A stretch of 64,000 nucleotides of DNA, taken from assembly GCF_052324685.1 (NCBI RefSeq), contig NC_135221.1:21617371-21681370 (forward strand). Direction: 5' to 3'. The stretch comes from Brachyhypopomus gauderio. Taxonomy: Eukaryota; Chordata; Actinopteri; Gymnotiformes; Hypopomidae. Below the pieces are notes generated by a model. The model had not been told where the DNA came from, searched no databases, and saw only the letters and a program-made list of their open reading frames with translations. Shown one piece after another: positions 36,248 to 48,600 of this stretch. Numbering within the stretch: the first letter of the stretch is position 1; each line of letters starts with the position of its first letter. The position numbers and the translations under genes were made by a program.

Positions 36248-37737
36248 TTTGCTGTATGCTGCGATCATCCTGACCAATGTCAAGTGTTTCTGATCTGTTT
36301 CTGCTTTGATGAATGATTCAACAAATGTAAACAATTTTGTTTAATAATCAAAATAACAAAATAATTCACGTCAGTCTTCTCAATATTTCACAAGGTATAC
36401 TGCAATTACAATATGTAGCACTTTATTTATAATACAATATTTTGTTCATACCCTGTAAGGGTTTTGAAAAACACATTTACCTCACTGTTAATTAGGCTAT
36501 AACCAATAAAGCTAAATAGAATTTATTTAAATGAAAATGCAAAACGTTGCCTTTGATATATGATATGGAAAATGGTATTGATAGTATGGAATTGACATGT
36601 ATTATCTGCTAAGTACCTATAAATACCCATTAAGTACCCATTAATGTACTTGAAAGGGGTTTCAAATTCCAGTGCTGTAGTGCTATTTTAATTGGTTAAG
36701 AATTTGTGCATCATGTTATTTTTTGGTACCCCTCAGGAATTACCAATCGATTAGTGTTCATGAATTAATTAATATTAACTCTCATGGTAGAGAGAGAGAG
36801 AGACAGATCTTCAGACAGTGGTGCTATTTTGTGAGTTTTTCTCTCACTCTTTCTGAAACACCGTCTCCGTGCGTCCCTCTCGGCCGACATAATGCAGGCC
36901 CGTTCTCATAGCACGACACCGTGTAGGGAGACGTGTGTGTGTGGTCTGAAACCCTGGGCCTGCAGCAGCTCCCCACGCGAGGGGCAGGTGGTTCCACACC
37001 GTCTGTCTGGCGCAGAGCTGCGCTCCACAACGCGTCGCAGGCCTTCCTCGTGTTTCCTGTTTACAGCTTGGGCTGCGTTTGTGCAGAGGAGTAGGAGGTT
37101 ATTGACTCCAGATGGGAGAAGCAGCCCGGCCTTAAACGCAGACCCAGCCGTGCGCTACACCACGGCCTGTTCTGACCGCTCGGGTTAAGCCAGAGGCCCG
37201 AGTGTCTTTGTCTTGACCAGATGATGCACTGAGATTGTGCAGAGGTCAAAAAATGTCCAGATATGAAGGGAAAAGTTATCTTAGTTTGTCCGAGTTTCTT
37301 GGTTTAATGGTTGGACTTGGGTCAGTGCCATTTTAAGATCTATGGCATTGTACTGGAAGGACCTGGCTGTGGGCATGTTGCTCATTTTGAATGCATTGTT
37401 GGAGGAACGTCAAATATGTTAGTCATTCACTAAAATAAATCTTTCATGAGAAAACAATTTTCATACCAATATGCCTGCTAACCGGAATTGTAAACATGCA
37501 CAAATGTGACCTTTTAATGTAGTTTAACGAGGCCACTGATGTGCGAAGGGTGTGAAACTTATGCCAATTATATTTTTACATACTGTTGCAATATGTTTCT
37601 GCTCCCACCTTGACAGGTGTCTTTAGTCCAGTGGCTGTGATCCTCCATCCTGACTAAGAAGCAGCGTAACGGCTTTGCATCCTATTAATATTCAACATTG
37701 TCCCTTAGGGGTTGCTGTAAATGAAAGGTCTCTTCAG
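34626..37737. other. Probable first intron of fndc3c1
   Basis: No coding exon found. Contains G-rich sequence (35930-36060), a GA repeat (36211-36245) and a short GA run at 36789. ORFs here show no family resemblance. Confidence 0.4.
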
Positions 37738-37739
37738 CT

Positions 37740-40700
37740 ATGATGACAGATCAGCACCTCCCACTTCTGGAGGCCACACCCATGCTGGCTGAGGTACCCT
37801 TCCTCCCGCCCGTGCTCAATGGGGACGCCATGCAGCAGGTGAGTTCTCCAGAGTGACATGTATCATCTTAACAGCTAGATTCCCCAGCAGGGAGTTCACG
37901 TTTTATTTTTAAGCAATGACCTGCTTGAAATACACACTCGGAGAAAGAGTTGCTGACTTTTAAGTCAATCACTATTGCTGATCCAAGCTTAAGGAACTTT
38001 AGCCTTGAGATTGCAAAGATTGGAGGTTTGACAGAAGACTTTAAGCTCAAGAATGCCTAGTTATTTTTGCAGTTGAAACAGAGCTAGGCTAAACAATAAG
38101 ATGATAAAATCCCTGAAAGTCCCATCAAAGGCATAGAAACCGCTAATAGCAACGCAGCCATGACCCAGTGGACGTTGTGATTTGACAGGTTGAAAGAAGG
38201 TGCTGTTCAGTATAAGCTAGCTAGCTAAAATGGCTCAGTGGGTTTAAGTGGTATGGGTACAGTTATTCATGGCATAAATCTCTTCAGATTTTTTCAGCTT
38301 GTGGGAGTTCATACAGTGAATGTGTGTTTTACGTGTGGGGGATCGGGAAGGCGGATGAATGTGTGGTGTATAATGCACTTGACAGAGATTTCCTGTCACA
38401 TCATTGGCCTCAGTATTCACCAGGTTCATGAAATGGCACTTTTATCCCATTTTTCTTTATCCCATTTTCTAGACATTCTCTGTCAGTGGTCCTTATAAAG
38501 TAAACAGCAACAGTTTAGATTTTTTAAGTAGGCTGTTTGCTGTTGGTTGTTTTTTAAGACCACTGGGAGTCCCTCTGTGGTAGTGACAGAGCAGTACCTT
38601 ATGGCCAGTGTAGTTTTTGAAAGGAACATTGCAAACAAGGACATTTGGATGTTACTCACAAGCAAGTCAAGTTTGCTTACATTCAGAAATAGCAGCAATA
38701 TACGAAATAATAGTGGCATATTGTACAAAACTATACACTCATTCATACTAAATAACTACAATGCATTCCAGAGCTAAGCAGTGTATTGTGTGAATTTTAT
38801 TTTCTAGCTCTTGTTAGGCAGAAAAATGTAGTGAAGCTTGCAGCATAGTGCAAATATAAGATTTTATGTCATTTCAAGTTGGGCTATTCACTGAAGTGAT
38901 AAACTAATTGCTGCTAATTAATGGCTAAGCACTCATTTGAAAGACAGCCTAGTGAATAATAAACGTTGAAGCATAATATCAATTTTGCTTTTGTAGCTGT
39001 AAGTACAAGACATGAAAATGTTTGTACTAACAAGTAAAAAAAAATAGATCATGTGATGGTAACAATGTTAACTTGAACAGTATGTTTTGTTACTCTTTGA
39101 AATGTATGCATTAAACTATGTGTCGCTAAGCAATTCATTGTTAGACACAAAGCACTGGTAAAAAAGAAAATATTTACCCATTTGAGAGCACTTCATTTGG
39201 GAACTGTACATTAACAAGTGTATTGTGTTACTTTGGCTAACACCTGGACGCTCTGTTCTTTTGCTCTGTTCTATGTGTGGATGGTTTCTAGAGTAATTAA
39301 CTCTTCCATACCACTGGATGTCAGGCAATTTAACGGCCAGTATGTCTAGACAACTTATTTTACGAGTGCCTGACCTGACTCTTTTAGACTTAACATTAAT
39401 TATTAACATTTGTCTGCTAATTATTAAAACGGAATTGGTTCTGTTATTCACCTCCGGGCTCATAAATCCTAAATGGTGGGAGGTTAGGATAGGATGTGTT
39501 GCTGTTGGGTGAGGGAGTTCTTCAGTGTGAGCTAGGAGCCTGCCGTGTGTGCGTGAGGGGGAGAGGGTCCGGGCCCCCAGAGGGGGACGACCGGCGGGGC
39601 AGAGCTCTCGGAGCGGGGCTCGGGGTTTTGGGGTTAGCCAGCCCTCCAGTAGAGGAGCGAGGCGTCTGCATTCCTCACAGCCACACTCTCTGCCAGCAGC
39701 GTTTCCAGTAAGAGGAGGCGGGGGTGCGGGAAGAGTACACATCCGGAACTCAGTCCTGATAGCCTCCGCTGTTGGGAGGGTGTTTGAGTGTGTGTGTGAG
39801 GGAGAGAGTGTGTGTTTTTGTGTGAATGTGTGTGCGTAAAAGTGTGAGTGAGGCATCCGTGCTTGTCCCTAATTGTGTGTTCTGCCCATTAATAGATGAA
39901 TGTAAATCATTAGTTAGATAAGAGGGTTTTTTTTCTGCATATAGCATGTGTAATAATTTTCTAATTGTGTTTTAGGTTCTGTAGAACTTCAGGAAGGTGT
40001 AACATCTCTATAATAATTTATGCTTGTGTAATGCAAGATAAAACTTTAAGCCAGTTCTTCGTTGACGCATGAAAATGAACAATATGATGGAATTGCACAT
40101 TTCTGTAAAATTCTTTACAAATTCAGCATCACAATACATTGAGAAATGTAATGTTACACGGCTTCTGCGTTATGTATGTTTCTGCATACGCTTTGCCCAG
40201 TTGGTGTTCACTTTGTAGAAAACTGCTCTCTTACATAGCAGCAAGAAAGGAGTTTGCTTCTTCCTTGTGTTCATTCACGTCTCCCCCTTCGGAAGAAAGC
40301 CACATTCCGAGCCTTTTTCCCGTCGTTTGGCTGCCAGATCAAAGCCTTGTGGGCACTTGCAGGCCACACAAAGAGCAGGAATGAGAGCTTGAGTTAGGCG
40401 CTCTGCTTTTGTGCAACTTTATCTCCTTGAGAGCGAATGTCAGATTACCCTTGAACAACCTGTGTCACTGCAATCCACTGCGTACTCGGCCACTCTTGAA
40501 GGAGGAGGTGGTGGTAGTGGTGGTGTTCTGGGGGGGGTCACATCACCCTTTTAGCTGCAAGACCCCGGACTTTTTCATTAAGCACCCTAGCGTCCCGATA
40601 GATATCCTTCCACTGCAGAGATTTACCCCTGTGATTAAGTGCAGGACTCTTTCTTCTGAACTGCTTTAAAGCACGTGTGGTTATCTGACTCAGACCGGGC

Positions 40701-42580
40701 TCTTACCAGGCTCCCTAGCTTCTCACGCATTTTACCAGAAGTAGGTCCTGGGATCGGTCAGTTTTTGGAATTGTGCTGATGTTGGGACGTCGGACGAGGA
40801 TTTATTTGGAACCACACAGAACCGTAGTGTAGATGGAAAACCATGCGGGTGGTTCTGTGCTCGCGTACCAACTCACCCTGTTTAGAAGTGTGCTGTGACT
40901 TAGTGCTATGGACCAGCGAGCTCTACACCCGCGTGACTAGTCTGGGCCAATCGGCTTGTCCCCTGTTGCTCCTTCTCATTGATGCGAAGGAGTGAAAATA
41001 TTTACCCAGTACCCTCAAGACTGCTGCCTCAGCCTAAACATATTGTGACATTGGTTTCTATTGTTTGGCCACATGAGTGTGCAGCTCATCGTGGTTTATG
41101 TTTTGGACTTTTGATTGGCCAACACTCTTCCCACTTCCTGTATGTGCGGCATCCTATTGGTTTGAACTTTGAAACAGCAGGTTCCTTGCTTGAGTCATTT
41201 GTTGGTCTCTGAGGAAGCTCGTGCAGTCCCAGCACACACGTTCAGCGACGCTACTAAAGCCGGCGTCAGTACACCATGGCATATTCTTCTCAGTATTGCC
41301 AAGACAGCATAGAACCAATTATGTCTTTTTAAAGGGGCACCAAATTATGCGAAACTAGACACCAATATTTCTGTTTCTGTGTCTATAACTGTGTTTACTG
41401 CCAGTGCTGGTGGTTCAGACATGCTTGTTAAGGACAGTCTAAGATGTTTTAAAGCAGATCTGAAGATTTTAAGAGTTGATGCCACCGCCTTAAATCCAAA
41501 CGGGAGGGAGAGAGAGAAGGAGAGATAGAGGGAAAGAGAATGATGAATGTTGTCCAGCGGTTGTGCGCTGTAGCACCTTCAGAGTCTGTGTGTACAGGTC
41601 AGTTCTGGTGTTCTTGTCTCAGCGTTTCTCTTGACTTGTACGAAGTGTTGAAGCAGTATATAGAAGCAGGCTTTACAAAGACAGCTACATTCTTTTTCCC
41701 TTACTGTTTATTGAACCTTTCATAATATTTGAAATCTCAAAAAGTTAAAACATTTGTATAGTATTCAGTAGCTTTTAGCTTGCTAGGAAGAACATTGATC
41801 AAATTAGAAACTAAATAAGTTTAGTTCAGTTAGTGTTGGGGTTAAATTAATGTTTTTAATTAGTCACACTCACACACTGTTTTGCACTAACGCTCTCCTG
41901 CTGATATGATGGGTGCTACAAGGTTTTTAGGAAATTATCAGATGATCCTGATGTGGCAACAATGGTGTCCCTGCTCTTCCCTCTTCTTCTTTAACCCCTC
42001 CCCCTCCCTGTCCTCATTTCCTAGCCCCGCCCCCGGCTCCAGCTCCCAGGGCTGGCAGTGGCTTTGGGGGCTGGTGGGTACATTCCTCACATACCTCAGC
42101 CCCTCTTTCACTGTCTGTATCCTGCATTCCTCACATACTGCCCCCCTTCCTCGCCCTCTTTCTCAATGTCTCTCTCTCCTTCTCTCTCTCTCTCTTTCTC
42201 TCTTTTCATTTTTCAGCACAGCTTTTATATCTTGCTTTCACTTATTTCTTCCCCCCTGTATTCTGCAGTTGGGCAATATTTATACGGAGAGAAGCTAACA
42301 GAGGCAAAATATCAAACGCTTTCAGTTTTCATTTCAGTATCAAAAGCTTTGTTTAGTAGTTTGTATACATGCTTTTCATGGCATCGGTACATGGGCCCGG
42401 CGGGGAAGCGGAGGGGCCACAGAGCGGTGCGCTACGGTGCTGGTGTCCTGGCTGCGTGAAACGCCCGTAGGGAACGTGTGTGTCCACGTGCACGCGCGTT
42501 TGTAGAAGGGCAAACAGCAGGGACGGTGTGCATTTCCCACGGAGGCGCAGTGTTTGTTGAGTGGACCCACAGCCCCTGTG

Positions 42581-42614
<34 letters not shown>

Positions 42615-45600
42615 CAACACACACTCACTCCACAGGGAGGGGAGGGTGTGCGGTGAACGCTACGCTCTCTTAGAGCAGAGCGTTTCAACAGAGACAGCTC
42701 ACGCCCCGGCGGCTAACTGTGCTCTGGCCGCACGTCTGGACGGACGGAAACCGCTCCACCGGTTCCAGGAACCGGGACACAGACAGCTGGGTTTGTGATG
42801 GCAAACGCCCTGATGATTCACACGTGTGTGACGTGAGACTGGACGTCTCACGAAGCTGCACGTCACTACACACCACTATAATGAAACTAGAACTACAGTT
42901 TGAGTTAACATTATTATTACAGTTTGAGTTAACATTATTATTACAGTTTGAGTTACCATTATTATTACAGTTTGAGTTAACATTATTATTACAGTTTGAG
43001 TTAACATTATTATTACAGTTTGAGTTAACATTATTATTACAGTTTGAGTTAACATTATTTATCCACTCCCCTCAATCTCCAAGCGCTTTCGCTGATTGCA
43101 TGCAACACTGACCTTCTTTATTAAATCCAGAAGGTAGTGGTGAGGCTTTAATGACACATTAACTTGCTGAAACACAATGCTGTCTTTTTGCTGAGCATGC
43201 TCATTTAAAGAAACTGCAAACCTTCTGTCTCTGAAGGTGTCATGCAGCCAAATGCTACAAAAACCCAATTGCGCCAGACCGTGTGTATAGGGTCCAATCT
43301 TCTTCAGAGACGTGCTGCTTCTGGTGTTGGTTGGTAATGGCATGTGGTTTGGAGCAGCTGGTGTTTCTGGTTGGGAGAAGTGAAGCTTGCTGTGCCTCTG
43401 AACGGGGTTTTTTTAACGACTGGCCTTTGTTTGTTTAAATTTGTCTTTATGCAGCTAACCACACGTGGTGTTTGTGTCTGAGTGGAGCAGTCTGATTGCT
43501 TGCTTTGTTGTTTGTTTACATCCTGTCCAGATGATCTTGGTCCAGGTGAATCCAGGAGAGACATTCACTATACGTACAGAAGATGGCCACTTTCAGTGCA
43601 TTACAGGTAAAGTTGACACACACAGACACACACACACACACACACACACACACTCGAGCCGCAGCAGCAGAACCTAACGTTACATGCTGGGCTTTTCCAG
43701 GTCCAGCACAGGTGCCCATGGTCTCTCCTAATGGAACCATGCCTCCTATTTTTGTGCCTCCAGGTTACGTTTCTCAGGTATTGTCCACCTTTCCCTTTCA
43801 TGTCTCCCGTTATCTCAGCTGTGGCCACGTCGTTGAACCGTGTTGTGTCCTCGTGTGTAGGTGGTGGAGGAGAACGGCGTCCGCAAAGTGCTGATTCTGC
43901 CCCACAGTCTGGAGTTCCAGCCCTCCCTGGGCCCCTTCCCGCAGTACGGGCCGCTCTACGGCCCCCCCCACCCCGCCCTGCTGCATCACCCGCAGCTCTA
44001 CCACGCCGACCTCTGCCCCCGCTACGTCCACCAGCTACCCACCTTCCCTGTCTACACTGAGCAGGGTGAGAGCCCCACCCCCCCAAGAGAGGTGTCCCAT
44101 TCGGATTTACTGACTCAGCCCCTAGTGCTGTAGCAGGTGGTGCTAAGTGTGTGTTTGTGTGTGTTTGTGTGTGTGTGTGTGTGTGTACCCAGATGTGATG
44201 TGCCATAATATGTCGGTGCCCGTCTGTGAGGAGCGTTCGGTGAAAGTGCAGGAGCAGATGCAGCGGAGGTTAAAGGGCGGGTACGGGGGCGGGTACGGGG
44301 GCGGGGCCAGTGCATCCCCACACGTCCACAGTGGACCTGGACCGTTCACTAAAGGGGCCCAGGCAGCTGTAGCCAACGGCCTCGGCAAGGGCCGCACAGG
44401 CTCCGCCCCCTCACCCACACCCCCACGACTGAAGCACTCTGGCAGGACCAGATCCACACCCCCGACAGACTGTGACATTAAAGGTGAGTTATTTGCAAAG
44501 ATACAACCTTGCTCCACGACCCACACACACACACACCCGCAGGTGCATGACCGTGATTCACTTCCTTGTTATCGCCGCAGACCCGGAAGAGGAAGTGAGG
44601 CGTGTGTGGGGGCTGCTGTCCACCGTATGCAAACCAACAGTGAGTGTGGCGCTGCCCGACCTCAAGCCCGTGACCTGTCCCACTTCAAGCCCACTTGTTT
44701 GACTCTTTCTTTGCTTTGTCCCTCGCTCGCTCCCTCCCTCCCTCTCTCTCGCTCTGCCGTCCAGGTGGGCGGAGTCACGTCCCACTCGGCGGTCCTGTCC
44801 TGGCGGCCGCCGGTTGCCGTGGCGACAGACGGGGAGGCGCGGTCGACCACTTGCGCTCACACTGGCTTGCTGCTCAGCTACGAGCTGGCCTTGTCTCAGA
44901 GCGGCACAGACGGAGACTTCACGCCCGTCTACCAGTGAGCTCTGGCCTTGCTCTTTCCATACACACACACAAACACACACACACACACACACAACATCGT
45001 GACGTGTTCGAGCTTTTCATATACTCAGTGTTACTGAAAACCCCATGTTTCCTAAGAAGCTTCAGTGTTTACATTCATTATGCAATGCCAGTTTACTCTG
45101 TTTACCGTAGAAACCCAGCAGACTTAGTCCATAATGTTTCTCCGTTATTCCAGAGGGAAGGACACTACCTGTACAGTGGAAGACCTCAGACCAGCCACGC
45201 CCTATTACGCCAGGTGAGCTGCGTTCACCGCTCACGTCGAGCGCGTACGCTTCGCTCCGTGCTAACTCCCCTCCCCTCTGTGTGTAAAAGGGTGTGTGTG
45301 GCTTGCAGCTCAGTGAAGGGAACCCCCTCGGAGACGGCTGCTTTCACCACGCTGTGCGGAGTCCCGGACGTCCCTGCTGTCCCTCGCCTCGTCCATCGGA
45401 CCACGACCTCCGTCACTCTTCAGTGGAGGGTACTGCCGTCATGACGCCCCTTTTCATAACCCTTCAGTACCCTAGACCTGAAGTTACTCAGTGACCTTAT
45501 CACATAATACGTGCCAGTTCCTGACTTCTTCACGTTTGTTCACACCAGTCACCCAACGACAACGGCGCCAAAATCACTGCGTTTCACCTGGAATACCATG

Positions 45601-48600
45601 AGGTGAGGGGCCAGTTCCTAAACCTTCTTTCCGGCCTAATGATCTGTGTTACTGTGGTCTCGGGCTCATCTCATCTGTGCACTGTGTCAGCAGGGAGATC
45701 AAAGTGCATTTAAAGAGGTTTACAGTGGCCTTGCCAAGCAGTACAAAGTCATGAGACTCACGCCTTCAACAAAATACGCCTTCCGACTTGCTGCTAAGAA
45801 CGATGTAGGAATGAGGTGAGTGGCCTTTGTGTAGCTCAGATCTCAGGTGTCAGTAGTGATCTCTGCTTTCAGCAATCTTGTTCAATGGATCATTCTTGGA
45901 TGTTTCAGAATCTAGTATACGATGCATAAAAATGCATGTTTCACATTATATGGGGTGCTTGGGTAGATGGAGATGATGTGTATGTGTGTGTGTGTGTGTG
46001 TGTGGTCTCCAGTGCCTTCAGTACTGTTGTGAACTGCTGCACGGTGGCCTGCATTGCCTCTCCCCCTGCGCCCCCATCCGCCGCCCGGCTTACGGAGGCA
46101 GGAACGACGTGGCTGAGTCTGGAGTGGAGCGCCGCCTGTGGGCCAACCAGCCAAGACACACTTTCGTACATTCTGGAGATGGAGGATATGGGTGGATCGG
46201 TGAGTAAGTGGCAAGCATGTAAGAGATCTCCAGTGAAGATCCAGTGAAGATCCAGTGTCATTTCTGAGACATACAGATTGAGAAAGTATCTATGATTTAG
46301 ATTTTTTGATTTATGATTTTTTATTAGTTTTTTATTTATGAATTGATGGTAAATGCATAAACTATATGTGCTATATGATTTACTTATTTCCAAATCAATC
46401 CAATCATTTCCAAAACTGCATATAGATAGTGCTGCAGATAAACTGCTATAGTAATAATAAATCTTTATTATTGCTTTATTCATCATTTATGATAAAATAC
46501 AAACTGACCCATGCATAAAATTCACCTTCCTAAATGAAATGGAAAAAATTTAGTTGTTGGCCAAGGACTAAAACCGCTGTTCAAACAGGGTGATGTGCAG
46601 TATTTGACCCTGGCTCCAGAAACCCCAAACCCGATGCCCACATGTGACCTGACCCCAGTGGGTGCCCACGTGTGACCTGACCCCAGGAGGTGCTCACGTG
46701 TGACCTGACCCCAGTGGGTGCCCACGTGTGCCCTGACCCCAGTGGGTGCCCACGTGTGACCTGACCCCAGGAGGTGCTCACGTGTGACCTGACCCCAGTG
46801 GGTGCCCACGTGTGCCCTGACCCCAGTGGGTGCCCACGTGTGACCTGACCCCAGGAGGTGCTCACGTGTGACCTGACCCCAGTGGGTGCCCACGTGTGCC
46901 CTGACCCCAGGAGGTGCTCACGTGTGACCTGACCCCAGTGGGTGCCCACGTGTGCCCTGACCCCAGGAGGTGCTCACGTGTGACCTGACCCCAGTGGGTG
47001 CCCACGTGTGACCTGACCCCAGTGGGTGCCCACGTGTGCCCTGACCCCAGTGGGTGCCCACGTGTGACCTGACCCCAGGAGGTGCTCACGTGTGACCTGA
47101 CCCCAGTGGGTGCCCACGTGTGCCCTGACCCCAGTGGGTGCCCACGTGTGACCTGACCCCAGGAGGTGCTCACGTGTGACCTGACCCCAGTGGGTGCCCA
47201 CGTGTGCCCTGACCCCAGTGGGTGCCCACGTGTGACCTGACCCCAGGAGGTGCTCACGTGTGACCTGACCCCAGTGGGTGCCCACGTGTGCCCTGACCCC
47301 AGGAGGTGCTCACGTGTGACCTGACCCCAGTGGGTGCCCACGTGTGCCCTGACCCCAGGAGGTGCTCACGTGTGACCTGACCCCAGTGGGTGCCCACGTG
47401 TGCCCTGACCCCCCATATTCCCCCCACACTCTCCCCACCTTTCCGCAGACCACTGACCACAAAACTCCTCTTCCTCCGCTGCTAGTTGAAGGAGCAAAAT
47501 GACGATGTTGTGGAAACTCAAACGCACAAACGACCTTATGGTGACCTCGGCATGGTTGAAACGTTCGTAGCTGGTTGGATGACGCTGCTGGGTGTGTTTT
47601 TCTCCCATCCAGAGCTGTGGCTTTCAGATGAAGCACAAAGGGGAGGAGCCGTCGTGCACGGTGAGGGAGCTGAGGAGGTTCACAACCTACCGATTCAGGG
47701 TGAGTCCGTGGGCCGAGCCTAATTAGATGCCGGCAGCTTGCAAATCACAAAGCACAGGAAGATGAATCTCCATAGCTTAGCTCAAATTTTAGATGCTTTT
47801 ATGCTGTTTACGTTTTACTGGTACACCTACCAGTGTCAGTTGGCAGGCGTGTGCGCATGCTGAGGTCAGACCTCTGTTCTCACCAGTGTTGCGAATAACG
47901 GCGTTAAAAATAACGGCGTTAGGTAACGGCGTCATTTTGTCAGTAACGGGATAATATAATTAATTACTTTTACTGTTGTTACAACACCATTGACGTTACT
48001 GGTCATTAAAAGCGGTGCATTACTATATATCGATATACTAACAGTAATGCGAGCGGACCGCTGACCAGGCTAGTGAGAAGTAACAGATCTCGATAGGTTA
48101 CAGTTCTCGGTGTAACACCTGTTTAATTTAACAAGTCAGTAAGCGATTGGCTAAGGCAGCGTTATGGTAGCCAATTAGAGCCAGTGTTTTTACACGCACA
48201 CTGAAGCACGCCAGTGCAAACGGAGAAGAGGCAGAAATAGCGAGTCAGGAGCAAGCCGAAGAAAAATGTACATTTTCAAGGTGGCAATATAAACATTATT
48301 TAAGAAAATACTTGAAGTTCCTGAATGTCTACCAGACTGGGTATTTGATTTATTTCATTAAGAATAGAGGTTTTATTGTTAAGTTTACTTCTGTTGTGAA
48401 CAAACCAGATGTCTCAGGTTGAGATAATTAAATTTAATTTGATAGATGTAAATGCACTTTATATAGTGTAACTGTTTACTTTTGCTTTTTTTTTTTTTTT
48501 TTTTAACAAAGATTTGGGAGTTTAAAGGATTTTATCCTGCACTGGTCTGTGGATGTGCAATAAATATCAAAAGTTAAACACCTTTCTGATCTACTCATTT

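Noticed and set aside
35538..36293. Cluster of plus- and minus-strand ORFs of 60-100 residues
   Set aside because: No family resemblance, low-complexity G-rich and GA-repeat content, and probable intron position.
42026..42078. Exon-like segment between TTTCCTAG and GTGGGT in fndc3c1 intron 1
   Set aside because: It is out of phase with the flanking coding exons and matches no FNDC3 sequence.
46522..47636. Several minus-strand ORFs with GVRSHV/GTHWGQV repeats
   Set aside because: Repeat-derived, inside an intron of the opposite-strand fndc3c1 gene.
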